Below are positions 39,146 to 48,228 of a stretch of DNA of 64,000 bases, piece after piece. Below the pieces are notes generated by a model, which did not search any database, was not told where the DNA came from, and was given only the letters and a program-made list of their open reading frames with translations. The first letter of the stretch is position 1. Each line of letters begins with the position of its first letter. Source of the stretch: Pseudomonas sp. MYb60 (GTDB lineage: Bacteria; Pseudomonadota; Gammaproteobacteria; Pseudomonadales; Pseudomonadaceae); contig NZ_PCOZ01000007.1 in NCBI RefSeq assembly GCF_002979555.1, positions 264,539-328,538 of the forward strand, written 5' to 3'. The translations under genes and the position numbers were made by a program.

Positions 39146-40276
39146 ATGCGCCCAGCTGAACCGGTTACAGGTTTGATTCTTTCCGGCGGCGGGGCGCGAG
39201 CGGCGTATCAGGTGGGGGTGCTGGCGGCGATAGCCGAGCTGTTGCCGCCGGGAGCACCCAACCCCTTCCCAGTGATCGTCGGCACTTCAGCGGGTGCGAT
39301 CAATGCAGTGACCCTGGCCAGCGGCGCCATGGATTTCACGGCGGCTGTTCAACGGCTTACTGCGTTCTGGCAGGGCTTTCGCAGCCATCTGGTGTTGCGC
39401 AGCGATTGGCCAGGGGTGATTCGCCAGGCCGGCCGTTTCTTTATCCATAGCCTGCTGGGCCTTGGAGCCCAGGTGCCAGTGGCATTGCTCAACAGTTCAC
39501 CCTTGCGTGACTTGTTGCAAGAGCGCTTGAACCTGGACGGCATCGACGAAGCCATTCGTAACAAACACCTGCATGCGGTGGCAGTCACTGCCTTCGGTTA
39601 CGAGTCTGGCCAGGCAGTGACGTTCTACCAAGGCGGCGGCACCATTGACGCCTGGTTGCGCCATCGTCGCATCGGCATGCCGACGCAACTGACGGTTGAA
39701 CACCTGCTGGCCAGCTCGGCGATTCCCTTGCTGTTTGCTCCGGTCAAACTCGACCAGGAGTACTTCGGCGATGGCGCCGTGCGCCAATCCGCGCCCATCA
39801 GCCCGGCGTTGCACCTGGGGGCTAGTCGCGTGTTGGTGGTCGGCGTCAGTGGCAACCCGCGCGGCAATGAACCCGCAGCGCAGCGCACCTTCACCGGCCA
39901 GCAGCCAACGTTGGCGCAGATTGGCGGGCACATGCTCAACAGCACGTTCATTGACAGCCTGGAAAGCGATATCGAATTGCTGGAGCGCTTGAACCAGTAC
40001 AGCCATGCCGCGCCCGGAGTGGCAGCGGTGGAGGTGCTGGTGATTGCGCCCAGTCAGCCTATCGACGAAATCGCGGCACGGCATCGCCAGGAATTGCCGG
40101 CGGCGTTGCGCTTGTTTTTACGTGGGCCGGGGGCGACCAAGACGAGCGGGGCGGGGGTATTGAGCTACTTGCTGTTCGAGGCGGGGTATTGCAGCGAGTT
40201 GATTGAATTGGGGCGCCGGGATGCGTTGGCCAAGCGTGAGGAGTTGTCACGATTCCTTGGCATTGCACAGATCTAA
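39146..40276 (+). CDS. Patatin-like phospholipase (RssA type)
   Basis: 376 residues. The oxyanion motif LSGGGARAAYQVGVL, the nucleophile elbow GTSAGA (Ser about 50) and the DGA motif FGDGAVRQ give the Ser-Asp dyad of bacterial patatins that hydrolyse lipid acyl chains. No signal peptide is seen, so it is probably cytoplasmic or membrane-associated. C-terminal ~100 residues are helical without a known function. It begins 30 bases after the LpxL-type gene on the same strand, so the two may be cotranscribed; a lipid-remodelling link is inference. A REPIN follows directly. Confidence 0.9.
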   Translation: MRPAEPVTGLILSGGGARAAYQVGVLAAIAELLPPGAPNPFPVIVGTSAGAINAVTLASGAMDFTAAVQRLTAFWQGFRSHLVLRSDWPGVIRQAGRFFIHSLLGLGAQVPVALLNSSPLRDLLQERLNLDGIDEAIRNKHLHAVAVTAFGYESGQAVTFYQGGGTIDAWLRHRRIGMPTQLTVEHLLASSAIPLLFAPVKLDQEYFGDGAVRQSAPISPALHLGASRVLVVGVSGNPRGNEPAAQRTFTGQQPTLAQIGGHMLNSTFIDSLESDIELLERLNQYSHAAPGVAAVEVLVIAPSQPIDEIAARHRQELPAALRLFLRGPGATKTSGAGVLSYLLFEAGYCSELIELGRRDALAKREELSRFLGIAQI

Positions 40277-40369
40277 ATGTGGGAACTGGCTTGCCTGCGA
40301 TAACGGTGTGTCAGCCAATGAATGTGGCACAGACAGATTGCTATCGCAGGCGAGCCAGCTCCCACAGGA
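40277..40369. repeat. REPIN between the patatin and Tsx-like genes
   Basis: AATGTGGGAACTGGCTTGCC on the left pairs with GGCGAGCCAGCTCCCACA on the right, with inner TGCGATA/TATCGCA. It lies between convergent genes and abuts the patatin stop codon. Confidence 0.85.
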
Positions 40370-40384
40370 GGCCGCGGTCAAATT

Positions 40385-41170
40385 TTAGAAGTGGTACTTG
40401 ACCAGGAAGCTCGCCGTGTCCTGGGTGGTCTTGAACGCGCCGGAATCTTCGATGCCGTACTTGTTCTTCCAGTAGTCGTATTCAAAACCTACGTACAACT
40501 GCTTGTCGCCCCAATGCAGCGCCTTGCCCAGGTCGTATTTGACCTGTGGGTTGAAGTGCAGGTTGGCGTGGTAGGTGCCCCGTGCATTCTTGTCGTTGTC
40601 CACTACCCAATCCATGAAGCCGTCGATCAGCACGTCGGAATTGCCGACGGGAATGGTGTAGGACCACACCGGCGTGATCTGCCAGACGCCATCACCAGCG
40701 CGATTGCCTTCGGTCTGGCGCTGGTAGAAGTTCAGCTGGAAATAGTCGAAGCCAGGGATGTTCAAATCAAACGCCGGGCCGAGCAGGTACGACTCGTTGT
40801 CGCCTTCGCCAAATTCGTAGGTGAAGGCCAGCAGCACGTCCTTGATAGGGCCGAAGGACAGGTCCTTGTCGAAAATTTTGCCGAACGACAGGCGCGGGCT
40901 GATCTCGCCGTAATAGGTGCTTGGGCCGACGTTGCCGTCTTCCTTGCCGTTGTAGAAGATGCGGTCGACGAAGATGAAGTTGTCACCGTACTTCCACGCG
41001 TCAGCGTGTTCGAACGTGACGGTCTGCTGGATCTGCGGGTTGACGGTAAAGCTCTTGCCCCACAGGTAGGTCAGGCTGTTGTTCTGCCACTGCAGCAAAT
41101 CACCGGCCACGGCTTGGCCGCCGGCCAGCAGGGATCCTGCCAGCATCAGGCTTTTGAACATAGGTTTCAT
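40385..41170 (-). CDS. Tsx/OmpK-family outer-membrane nucleoside channel
   Basis: 261 residues. It has a signal peptide (MKPMFKSLMLAGSLLAGGQAVA) and about twelve amphipathic beta-strands rich in aromatic residues, ending in the outer-membrane signature KYHF with a C-terminal Phe. LLQWQNNSLTYLWG and the final FLVKYHF are typical of the Tsx/OmpK nucleoside-specific channel family. Its position next to a urate/xanthine permease and the urate-degradation genes, all on the same strand, suggests it lets purines or nucleosides through the outer membrane. The 230-base gap upstream implies its own promoter. Confidence 0.88.
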   Translation of the reverse strand: MKPMFKSLMLAGSLLAGGQAVAGDLLQWQNNSLTYLWGKSFTVNPQIQQTVTFEHADAWKYGDNFIFVDRIFYNGKEDGNVGPSTYYGEISPRLSFGKIFDKDLSFGPIKDVLLAFTYEFGEGDNESYLLGPAFDLNIPGFDYFQLNFYQRQTEGNRAGDGVWQITPVWSYTIPVGNSDVLIDGFMDWVVDNDKNARGTYHANLHFNPQVKYDLGKALHWGDKQLYVGFEYDYWKNKYGIEDSGAFKTTQDTASFLVKYHF

Positions 41171-41400
41171 TCGGTGCTCCCGAGTTAAAGTTTTATGTTT
41201 TTTCTACGCTGGCGCTCTGGGGTGGCGCCTTTGGGTTCGCTGAAAAAAGTCGTCTGATTGGTCAGCTTTATTGCTACAGCAAAAGCCGCGCCAAGGCGGT
41301 GAAACCACCGTCGATTCAAGCGGGCGCGGAGAATACTGGCTCCCACGTCTGGGCTCAAGTGCGCCGTTACAGCGCGCACAGGGCGACAATGGGGCATGCC

Positions 41401-42750
41401 TCAGGTGTGGGCGTGGTCGACCGCAGGTCGTTCGGCGCCGCCGAGGATGTTGAACAGCACATTCAGCGACAGCGCGCTGAGGGTGGCCATGGCGATGCCA
41501 CTGTGGGTGATCGGGCTCATCCACAGCGGCAATTGCGCGAAGAACTCCGGGCGCACCACGGGAATCAGGCCCATGCCGATGCTCACCGCCACCAGCAACT
41601 GGTTGCGGCGGTCGGCGATATCGGCTTCCTGGAGGATCTTGATCCCGGTGGCTGCGACCATGCCGAACATGGCAATCGCTGCACCGCCCAGTACCGCGGG
41701 CGGAATCGATGCCACCAGGTAGGCGGCTTTTGGTAGCAGGCTGAGTACGATCAGAAACACCCCGGCCATGATCGTTACCGAGCGGCAACGCACGCCGGTC
41801 ATCTGCACCAGGCCGATGTTCTGCGCGAAGGAGGAGTGGGTGAAGGTGTTGAAGAACCCGGCAACGAATGAGGCACCCGCATCACACAGCAGGCCGCGAC
41901 GCAGCATCTTCGGTGTCACTTCTCGGTCGGTGATCTTGCCCAGGGCGAGAAACATGCCGGTGGACTCGACAAAGATAATCACCACCACCAGGCACATCGA
42001 CAGAATCGGCGCCAGCTCAAACTTGGGCATGCCGAAGTGCAGCGGCGTCACCACTTGCACCCAAGGCGCCTGCGACAGGCCGCTGAGGTCGACCATGCCG
42101 AGCATGCCGCACAGCACGTAGCCCAGGCCCATGCCGATCAGCACCGAGATGTTCACCCAAAAGCCGCGCATGAAGCGGTTGATCAGCAGGATGGTGCCCA
42201 GGACCAGCGCGGCAATCGCCAGGTACACCGGCGAGCCGAACGTGGCGGCGGCGCTGCCGCCACCGGCCCAATTCACGGCAACCGGGAACAGCGACAGGCC
42301 GATGGCGGTAATCACTGTGCCAGTGACCAGGGGCGGGAAAAACCGTACAACCTTGGACATGAACGGCGCAATCACCATGCCGAAGAACCCGGCGGCGATG
42401 GTTGCGCCGAAGATACCCTGCAAGCCGATACCGGGCATGCCCGCCATGGCCACCATGCTGCCGACTGCGGCAAAACTGGCGCCCATCATCACCGGCATGC
42501 GGATGCCTACCGGGCCGATGCCAAACGACTGCACCATGGTGGCGACACCGGCCACCAGCAGGTCGGCGTTGATCAGGAAGGCGATTTCTTCACGGCTCAG
42601 GCCAGCGGCCTGGCCAATGATCAGGGGCACGGCGACGGCGCCGCCGTACATCAGCAAGACGTGTTGCAGGCCTACCAGAATCAGTTGCAAGAGGGGCAGC
42701 CGCACCATGGCGGGTGCGGCAGGGATCTGCGGTTCGGCTAACTCGGTCAT
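41401..42750 (-). CDS. NCS2 nucleobase:cation symporter, urate/xanthine type
   Basis: 449 residues from ATG 42750 after GAGGTG. It has about 14 hydrophobic segments and NCS2 motifs: LQHVLLMYGGAVAVPLIIG in helix 1, QSFGIGPVGIRMPVMMGASF, NTFTHSSFAQNIGLVQMTG and PPAVLGGAAIAMFG. The QN(I)GL motif and Asn-rich TM10 region are the purine-binding core of XanQ/UacT/PbuX transporters. Being first next to puuD, urate is the likeliest substrate, but xanthine transporters look alike. A REPIN separates it from puuD. Confidence 0.92.
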   Translation of the reverse strand: MTELAEPQIPAAPAMVRLPLLQLILVGLQHVLLMYGGAVAVPLIIGQAAGLSREEIAFLINADLLVAGVATMVQSFGIGPVGIRMPVMMGASFAAVGSMVAMAGMPGIGLQGIFGATIAAGFFGMVIAPFMSKVVRFFPPLVTGTVITAIGLSLFPVAVNWAGGGSAAATFGSPVYLAIAALVLGTILLINRFMRGFWVNISVLIGMGLGYVLCGMLGMVDLSGLSQAPWVQVVTPLHFGMPKFELAPILSMCLVVVIIFVESTGMFLALGKITDREVTPKMLRRGLLCDAGASFVAGFFNTFTHSSFAQNIGLVQMTGVRCRSVTIMAGVFLIVLSLLPKAAYLVASIPPAVLGGAAIAMFGMVAATGIKILQEADIADRRNQLLVAVSIGMGLIPVVRPEFFAQLPLWMSPITHSGIAMATLSALSLNVLFNILGGAERPAVDHAHT

Positions 42751-42816
42751 GCAACACCTCGGATCTTTTTTATTTTTGTATGGTTTGGAACGCAATCTTC
42801 AAAACACCGAAGGAAC

Positions 42817-42940
42817 CTGTGGGAGGGGCGGTGCGACGATTCGACTTGCCCCCGATGGCAGTTTTCAGCCAATGCATCTGGTACTGATAGACCGCTATCC
42901 GGGGGCAAGTCGAATGGTCGCACCGCCCCTTCCCACATTT
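42817..42940. repeat. REPIN inside the purine gene cluster
   Basis: CTGTGGGAGGGGCGGTGCGA (left) and TCGCACCGCCCCTTCCCACA (right) are inverted copies; inner AAGTCGA/TCGACTT and GGGGGC also pair. It lies between same-strand genes: puuD ends and the urate permease begins, so it is not simply an operon-end terminator. Confidence 0.85.
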
Positions 42941-42961
42941 GGATCTGTGTAAGCCTGTCAG

Positions 42962-44254
42962 TTAATTGGTGCGGGCTCCTTGATTGATCCAGGTGCCAAT
43001 CAGGTCCCGTTCCTGCTGGGTCATCTGGGTGATGTTGCCCAGCGGCATGATCTGGCTCGCCACGGCCTGCGCCTGAATGCGCGCTGCCTGCTGCTGGATC
43101 TGCGCCGGCGTATCGAACATCACGCCAGCCGGTGCGGTGCTGAACAGCGGGCTGGTGGGTTTGGACGAATGGCAGACGGTGCAGCGCTGTTCGATCACGC
43201 TGTGCACCTGGCCAAAGTCGGTGGTGGCCTGGGCCGGTGCCGGTTCAGCGGCCGGCGCCGCAGGTGCTGCAGGTGCCGCAGGTTTCAAACCGCCACCCAG
43301 CGCCGTTTCCGGCAATGGCTGGTATTCGATGGCCGCGGGTGCCTTGGCCACTTCGGTCACCGGCTTCGGACCGGTCACGTACGCCAGGCTGATCATCGCC
43401 AACGCGCCTACCGGCAGGGTCCACGCGTACTTCTGGCTGTCATGCCGGGTGTTGAAGTAGTGACGCACCAGCACCGCCGCCACCGCGATACCCGCCAGGA
43501 TCAGCCAGTTGTATTGGCTGCCGTAGGTGCTCGGGAAGTGGTTGCTGATCATGATGAACAGCACCGGCAAGGTGAAGTAGTTGTTGTGACGCGAACGCAG
43601 CAAGCCCTTGGCCGGCAGTGCCGGGTCCGGCGTGCGGTTCTCGGCAATCGCCGCCACCAGTGCGCGTTGCGCCGGCATGATGATGCGGAACACGTTACCC
43701 ACCATGATGGTGCCGATCACCGCACCCACGTGCAGGTACGCACCACGGCCGCTGAACACTTTGCTGAAGCCGTACGCGGCGGCAATCAACAGCACGAACA
43801 GGATGAGACCGAGCAGGGCAGGGCGCTTGCCCAGGGCCGAGTCGCAGAGGAAGGAGTAGATGAACCAGCCGGCGAACAGTGAGCCGATGCCCAGCAAGAC
43901 GCCTTCGGTGCCGCTGAGTGTGCTGCCGGGGGCGAGCAGGTACAGCGTCGGGTTCCAGTAGAACACCACGCACAGCAGCGCGATGCCCGACATCCAGGTG
44001 AAATAGGCTTCCCATTTGAACCAGTGCAGGTTGTCCGGCATGGTCGGTGGGGCCAGTTTGTATTTTTCCAGGTGGTAGATACCGCCACCGTGGATCGCCC
44101 ACAAGTCACCGGCCAGGCCGCTCTTGGGGTTGACGCGATTGAGGTTGTTTTCCAGCCAGACGAAGTAGAAAGAAGCGCCGATCCACGCGACGCCCGTGAT
44201 CATGTGAACCCAGCGCACGCTCAGGTTCAGCCATTCCATCAAATGTGCTTCCAC
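42962..44254 (-). CDS. puuD: Membrane cytochrome c-type urate hydroxylase PuuD
   Basis: 430 residues. About eight or nine membrane helices (from WLNLSVRWVHMITGVAWIGASFYF, in parts) with conserved His residues fill the first 300 residues; an Ala/Pro-rich linker (PAAPAAPAAPAAEPAPAQ) leads to a C-terminal cytochrome c domain with heme motif CTVCH and a Met in QIMPLGNI. This is the PuuD architecture, which oxidises urate to 5-hydroxyisourate and sends electrons to the respiratory chain, replacing soluble uricase. The start is GTG 44254 after GAGAGG; an ATG six codons later is possible. Confidence 0.95.
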   Translation of the reverse strand: MEAHLMEWLNLSVRWVHMITGVAWIGASFYFVWLENNLNRVNPKSGLAGDLWAIHGGGIYHLEKYKLAPPTMPDNLHWFKWEAYFTWMSGIALLCVVFYWNPTLYLLAPGSTLSGTEGVLLGIGSLFAGWFIYSFLCDSALGKRPALLGLILFVLLIAAAYGFSKVFSGRGAYLHVGAVIGTIMVGNVFRIIMPAQRALVAAIAENRTPDPALPAKGLLRSRHNNYFTLPVLFIMISNHFPSTYGSQYNWLILAGIAVAAVLVRHYFNTRHDSQKYAWTLPVGALAMISLAYVTGPKPVTEVAKAPAAIEYQPLPETALGGGLKPAAPAAPAAPAAEPAPAQATTDFGQVHSVIEQRCTVCHSSKPTSPLFSTAPAGVMFDTPAQIQQQAARIQAQAVASQIMPLGNITQMTQQERDLIGTWINQGARTN

Positions 44255-44305
44255 AGTCTTTACCTCTCGCCTGTCACCCTTGTTGTCAGGTGATCAGACC
44301 TTCTC

Positions 44306-44809
44306 TTATTGGTGGGGGGCGAGGATCAACCGCTCATCCTCTTTGAAAAAATGCTCATCGCAGTTATTGCCTGTGCCACTGCGATCAACCACCAGGAAGT
44401 CATCCCGCTTTTCGATCGTCAGCACCGGGTGGTGCCAGACGCCGCGATGGTAATTAATGCCCTGCCTGCCGTTGGTAACGAAGGCGCGGACCAAGCCCGA
44501 TACAGGTTCATCGCCAAGTGGCGCGACCACGATCAGAAAGGGGTTGCCGAGCAGCGGAATGAAGGCCTGGCTGCCCAGCGGGTGTCGTTCCAGCATGCAC
44601 ACGGTCAGCGGCATGTCCTGCGCGTCGGCGCGGAAGATGCTGATGATGGCGTGGTCTTCCGGCTGAGCGGTTTCGACCGTGGCCAATTTGTGAAAGCGCA
44701 TAGTCGACCCGTTATTGATCATGAAATGATCGCTGCCGTCGGTTTCGATAACGTCTCCGAAAGGGGCGAAGGCTTCTTTGGTCAGGGGTTCGATCACGAG
44801 TGTGCGCAT
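44306..44809 (-). CDS. allA: Ureidoglycolate lyase
   Basis: 167 residues from MRTLVIEPLTKEAFAPFGDVIE. It has the cupin-like AllA signature: FRADAQ, MLERHPLGSQAFIPL, YHRGVWHHPVL and FLVVDR. The enzyme splits ureidoglycolate to glyoxylate and urea, the last step of the pathway here. The frame is open 25 codons upstream but into a REPIN, so the family-start ATG is used. It is on the same strand as puuD and alc. Confidence 0.94.
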   Translation of the reverse strand: MRTLVIEPLTKEAFAPFGDVIETDGSDHFMINNGSTMRFHKLATVETAQPEDHAIISIFRADAQDMPLTVCMLERHPLGSQAFIPLLGNPFLIVVAPLGDEPVSGLVRAFVTNGRQGINYHRGVWHHPVLTIEKRDDFLVVDRSGTGNNCDEHFFKEDERLILAPHQ

Positions 44810-44846
44810 GGCTGTCTTCTTAATCTGTTTGAGTGTGATGGATCTT

Positions 44847-44947
44847 TGTAGGAGCGAGCTTGCTCGCGAAGAACTCAAGGGCACCGCGTTTATCCAGGAT
44901 GAGCGCGTTATCGTTGACGATTCTCGCGAGCAAGCTCGCTCCTACAG
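44847..44947. repeat. REPIN between allA and alc
   Basis: TGTAGGAGCGAGCTTGCTCG at the left and CGAGCAAGCTCGCTCCTACA at the right are perfect inverted copies, separated by about 60 bases. The arms equal those at 35901. It lies between two same-strand genes of the pathway, right after the alc stop codon. Confidence 0.9.
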
Positions 44948-44955
44948 GCTCAGCA

Positions 44956-45951
44956 TTACTTCGCGGCTTTGCCCAAAACGCGCAGGCGACTCACGCCACC
45001 ATCCGGGAACACGTTCAGGCGGATGTGGGTGATCGGGCCGAGGGCCTTGATCTGCTCGGCGAAGCTGTGTTCAGCGTGCATTTCCAGTTTCTGTGCCGGC
45101 AGCAGTTCGCGCCAGAACAGCGATTGGGTTTCGATCTGGCTGTCGGTGCCGCCCTTCACGAATGCGCCCTGGATCGAGCAGGTGTCCGGGTAGTTGCCCT
45201 TGAAGTGCAGGGTGTCGACGATGATCTTCTCGATCTCGCCCGGATGGCCCAGCGCGACGATCACCCAGTCATTGCCCGGCGTGCGACGACGCGCGGTTTC
45301 CCAGCCGTCGCCCATGTTGATGCCACGGCCCGGGTTGAGGATGTTGCTCATGCGCCCGAAGTGTTCGTCGGAGCACGCCAGCGCACGGCCGCCGTTCAGG
45401 GCCGAGGCCAGGTCGACTTGTTCGTTGTCGCCAATCGACGACCAGTCGCGGAACGGAATGCCGTACACACGCAGACGGGCCACGCCACCATCCGGGTAGA
45501 TGTTGAAGCGCAGGTGGCTGAATGCCTGGTCGTTGCTGATCTCGTGGTAGTGGTGGCTGTTGCCTTGCAGCTCGACAGCCGACAGCACTTCCACCCATTG
45601 GGTGTTGTCATCAGGGTCGCCCGAGGCCAGGAAGCAGGCTTCCAGGGAGGCCGACGGCGGGAAGTTGCCGGTGAAGAATGAAGTGTCGATGTCCACGCCC
45701 TTGATGCTGCCCGGCACACCCAGGCGAATCACGGCGCTGTCGTAGCCTTCGAAGCGCTTGCGGCGCGACTCCCAGCCGTCCATCCACTTGCCGTTATCAT
45801 CGAAAACGCCCTCCTTCCATACGGCCGGGGTCGGCTGGAACAGGCGGTTGGCGTCAGCGAACCAGTCATCGGTCACCGAAAGGATCTTGGTGCCCAGACG
45901 GGCGTCGGCCAGGTTGACGAACTTCTCGAAAGGTACGGCGTAAGCTTTCAT
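44956..45951 (-). CDS. alc: Allantoicase
   Basis: 331 residues from [15 protein letters not shown]. The protein is a tandem repeat of the allantoicase beta-sandwich: [11 protein letters not shown]...[25 protein letters not shown] in the first half and [13 protein letters not shown]...[24 protein letters not shown] in the second. Each half ends in a phrase [18 protein letters not shown] / [18 protein letters not shown]. The enzyme hydrolyses allantoate to ureidoglycolate and urea. The N-terminal 32 codons of the open frame before this ATG are not family-like. Confidence 0.97.
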   Translation of the reverse strand: MKAYAVPFEKFVNLADARLGTKILSVTDDWFADANRLFQPTPAVWKEGVFDDNGKWMDGWESRRKRFEGYDSAVIRLGVPGSIKGVDIDTSFFTGNFPPSASLEACFLASGDPDDNTQWVEVLSAVELQGNSHHYHEISNDQAFSHLRFNIYPDGGVARLRVYGIPFRDWSSIGDNEQVDLASALNGGRALACSDEHFGRMSNILNPGRGINMGDGWETARRRTPGNDWVIVALGHPGEIEKIIVDTLHFKGNYPDTCSIQGAFVKGGTDSQIETQSLFWRELLPAQKLEMHAEHSFAEQIKALGPITHIRLNVFPDGGVSRLRVLGKAAK

Positions 45952-45992
45952 TCTTCTTGTCTGCCTTAGATAGAGTGGCTGGGGATGGTCTG

Positions 45993-46508
45993 TTAGAGGG
46001 TCAGTAATCGGAACAACGCGATTTTGTTGATCTCGGCCAGGGCACATTTGAACTCGTCTTCAACCGAGTTGTGAATGCGCGTTTCGAACGCGGCCAGGAT
46101 CTGATGCCGGTTGCTGCCTTTTACCGCCATGATGAAGGGAAACTTGAACTTGGCCTTGTAGGCATCGTTCAGCTCGGTGAAGCGAGAAAACTCTTCGGCC
46201 GTGCATTGGTGAATCCCCGCGCCAGCCTGTTCATCCGTGCTGGCTTGGGTCAGTTGGCCCTGGACGGCTGCTTTGCCGGCCAGGTCCGGGTGAGCGTTGA
46301 TCAGGGCCAGTTGACTGGTGTGATCGGCGCTCAACAGGATATCGCTCATGCGCTGGTGCAGGGTTTCGATCTGGTCGATCGAAGGGTCATGGCCCAGGTC
46401 GAAGGCCTTTTCGGCCACCCATGGCGAGTGTTCGTAGATATCGGCGAAAGCTGCGACGAATTCATCGCGGCTCAAGGTCGACGGTTTGAGGGTGTGGAAC
46501 GCAGTCAT
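45993..46508 (-). CDS. uraD: OHCU decarboxylase
   Basis: 171 residues from [21 protein letters not shown]. The all-helical fold is recognised by [11 protein letters not shown], the segment [12 protein letters not shown] containing the catalytic His and Pro, [13 protein letters not shown], and [12 protein letters not shown]. It turns 2-oxo-4-hydroxy-4-carboxy-5-ureidoimidazoline into (S)-allantoin. Its start ATGA overlaps the stop of puuE by four bases, so the two are translationally coupled. Confidence 0.95.
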   Translation of the reverse strand: MTAFHTLKPSTLSRDEFVAAFADIYEHSPWVAEKAFDLGHDPSIDQIETLHQRMSDILLSADHTSQLALINAHPDLAGKAAVQGQLTQASTDEQAGAGIHQCTAEEFSRFTELNDAYKAKFKFPFIMAVKGSNRHQILAAFETRIHNSVEDEFKCALAEINKIALFRLLTL

Positions 46509-47431
46509 TTCGCCGCTCCCTTGTAGGGGTGGGTTTCGTGCCAGTGACGGGCAATGTCGACACGACGTGTGAACCACACCTGTTCGTGACCTTTGACGTA
46601 TTCGATGAAGCGCTTGAGCGACGCCAGGCGAGCAGGGCGGCCGATCAGGCGGCAGTGCAGGCCGATGGAGAGCATTTTCGGCGCGTCGGCACCTTCGGCG
46701 TAAAGCACGTCGAACGCGTCTTTCAGGTATTCGAAGAAGTCATCACCCTTGTTGAAACCCTGCACCTGGGTGAAGCGCATGTCGTTGGTGTCCAGGGTAT
46801 AGGGGATCACCAGGTGCGGCTTGCCGGTGGGGTTGTTGGGTTCCCAGTAGGGCAGGTCATCGTCGTAGGTGTCGCAGTCATAGAGGAAGCCGCCTTCCTC
46901 CATCACCAGCCGCCGGGTATTCGGGCCGGTGCGCCCGGTGTACCAGCCCACTGGGCGTTCGCCGGTCAGTTCGGTGAGGATGCGGATCGCTTCGAGCATG
47001 TGCTCGCGCTCCTGGGCCTCGTCCATGTATTGGTAATCGATCCAGCGGTAGCCGTGGCTGCAGATCTCGTGGCCGGCCTCGACCATGGCGCGGATCACAT
47101 CCGGATGGCGCTGGGCGGCCATGGCCACAGCGAAGATAGTCAGCGGGATATCGAATGCTTTAAACAGCTTGAGGATGCGCCACACGCCGGCACGGCTGCC
47201 GTATTCGTACAGCGACTCCATGCTCATGTTGCGTGCGCCTTGCAGCGGCTGGGCCGAGACCATTTCCGAAAGGAAGGCCTCCGACTCCTTGTCGCCGTGC
47301 AGGATATTGCGCTCGCCGCCTTCTTCGTAATTGAGCACGAAAGACAGTGCAATGCGTGCCTTGCCCGGCCAGTGGGGGTGAGGAGGGTTACTGCCGTAAC
47401 CGATCAGGTCGCGTGGGTAGTCAGCGCTCAC
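46505..47431 (-). CDS. puuE: Allantoinase PuuE (polysaccharide-deacetylase fold)
   Basis: 308 residues starting MSADYPRDLIGYGSNPPHP. The NodB-type barrel is marked by ALSFVLNYEEGGE, EICSHGYRWIDYQ and ERPVGWYTGRTGPNTR. This metal-independent PuuE-type allantoinase hydrolyses allantoin to allantoate and is not related to the amidohydrolase-type AllB. It is the first gene of the leftward group puuE-uraD-alc-allA-puuD-permease. A TTGTATACAA palindrome lies 40 bases before the start. Confidence 0.95.
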   Translation of the reverse strand: MSADYPRDLIGYGSNPPHPHWPGKARIALSFVLNYEEGGERNILHGDKESEAFLSEMVSAQPLQGARNMSMESLYEYGSRAGVWRILKLFKAFDIPLTIFAVAMAAQRHPDVIRAMVEAGHEICSHGYRWIDYQYMDEAQEREHMLEAIRILTELTGERPVGWYTGRTGPNTRRLVMEEGGFLYDCDTYDDDLPYWEPNNPTGKPHLVIPYTLDTNDMRFTQVQGFNKGDDFFEYLKDAFDVLYAEGADAPKMLSIGLHCRLIGRPARLASLKRFIEYVKGHEQVWFTRRVDIARHWHETHPYKGAAK

Positions 47432-47471
47432 TGCAGTCTTCCTTCTTGTTCGTCGTGTTGGCGATGAGTGA

Positions 47472-47481
47472 TTGTATACAA
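47472..47481. promoter_or_regulatory. Palindromic operator TTGTATACAA upstream of puuE
   Basis: A perfect 10-bp palindrome located 41 bases upstream of the puuE start. The T-N-G-T..A-C-N-A pattern is that of GntR/FadR-family regulators. It also occurs upstream of the second purine permease at 55622. Confidence 0.65.
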
Positions 47482-47592
47482 CTTATCGCTCACTTTGTAA
47501 GCCTACATTTCTGCATTTTTTATCCAGGTGTCTGGAATAAACCCTTGCAAGAAACCTGCCCAGTCGGTCAGTTATAGGAAGGGAAGATTCCC

Positions 47593-47694
47593 CTGTAAGA
47601 GCGAGCTTGCTCGCGAAAAACCCGAGGGCACCTCATTTCGTCCTGGAGCCCCGCGTTACCGGTCACGATTTTCGCGGGCACGCTCGCTCCTACG
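47593..47694. repeat. REPIN in the puuE-uraH gap
   Basis: CTGTAAGAGCGAGCTTGCTC (left) and GGGCACGCTCGCTCCTACGG (right), the same family as 35901 and 44847 but more diverged, with about 60 bases inside. It separates the two palindromic operator copies. Confidence 0.82.
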
Positions 47695-47721
47695 GGGGGG
47701 GTTGGGGTTGTGTTGAATTTA

Positions 47722-47731
47722 TTGTGTACAA
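47722..47731. promoter_or_regulatory. Variant palindrome TTGTGTACAA upstream of uraH
   Basis: One mismatch from the perfect palindrome at 47472; the flanks ATTG/CAAT extend the symmetry. It lies 100 bases upstream of uraH in an AT-rich tract and is likely bound by the same regulator. Confidence 0.55.
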
Positions 47732-47831
47732 TTTTTATAAAAAGTGTCTTAATCAGTCATCACCGGCTTTTTCGCTGCCCTGAAAAAGTGCGGATCACTC
47801 TTCTACTGACTACAGGAGGCGCGTAGACGCC

Positions 47832-48185
47832 ATGGGACGTTTGACCACACACGTTTTGGACGCCGCACACGGCTGCCCCGGCAGCGCGATCAAGATTGAG
47901 CTGTACCGCGTCGACGGCGCGCAGCTTGAGCGGGTCGCCACTGCGTTGACCAACAGCGACGGCCGTTGCGATGCACCGCTGCTGCAAGGCGACGACTACC
48001 GCAGCGGCGTTTACCAACTGCAATTCAGTGCTGGCGATTACTACCGCGCCCGTGGCGTGCAATTGCCCGAGCCAGCCTTCCTGGATGTCGTGGTTCTGCG
48101 TTTCGGCATCAGTGCCGAGCAGGATCACTACCATGTCCCACTGCTGATTTCGCCCTACAGCTACTCCACCTATCGCGGTAGCTAG
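47832..48185 (+). CDS. uraH: 5-hydroxyisourate hydrolase (transthyretin-like)
   Basis: 117 residues, full length. It starts MGRLTTHVLDAAHGCPG with the active-site His, contains Arg in GRCDAPLL and His in HYHVPLLISPYSYSTYRGS; the C-terminal YRGS tetrapeptide is the hallmark separating HIU hydrolase from transthyretin. The enzyme opens 5-hydroxyisourate, the product of PuuD, to OHCU for UraD. AGGAGG is 12 to 7 bases upstream. It is divergent from puuE across a shared control region and has its own terminator. Confidence 0.96.
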   Translation: MGRLTTHVLDAAHGCPGSAIKIELYRVDGAQLERVATALTNSDGRCDAPLLQGDDYRSGVYQLQFSAGDYYRARGVQLPEPAFLDVVVLRFGISAEQDHYHVPLLISPYSYSTYRGS

Positions 48186-48228
48186 CGTCACCTTGCTTCA
48201 CACCCCCAAAGCTCTTCGTTGGTTTTTC

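Larger units (their letters stand above)
47432..47831. other. Divergent control region between puuE and uraH
   Basis: 400 bases without a gene. It contains one TTGTATACAA palindrome near puuE (47472-47481), a REPIN (47593-47694), an AT-rich tract and a second, one-mismatch palindrome near uraH (47722-47731). Promoters for both directions are expected at the AT-rich parts; no clear -35/-10 pair was settled. Confidence 0.7.

Noticed and set aside
35901..47694. Repeated palindromes that could be taken for CRISPR or IS ends
   Set aside because: They are isolated inverted pairs without regular spacers, cas genes or a transposase frame; REP/REPIN explains them.
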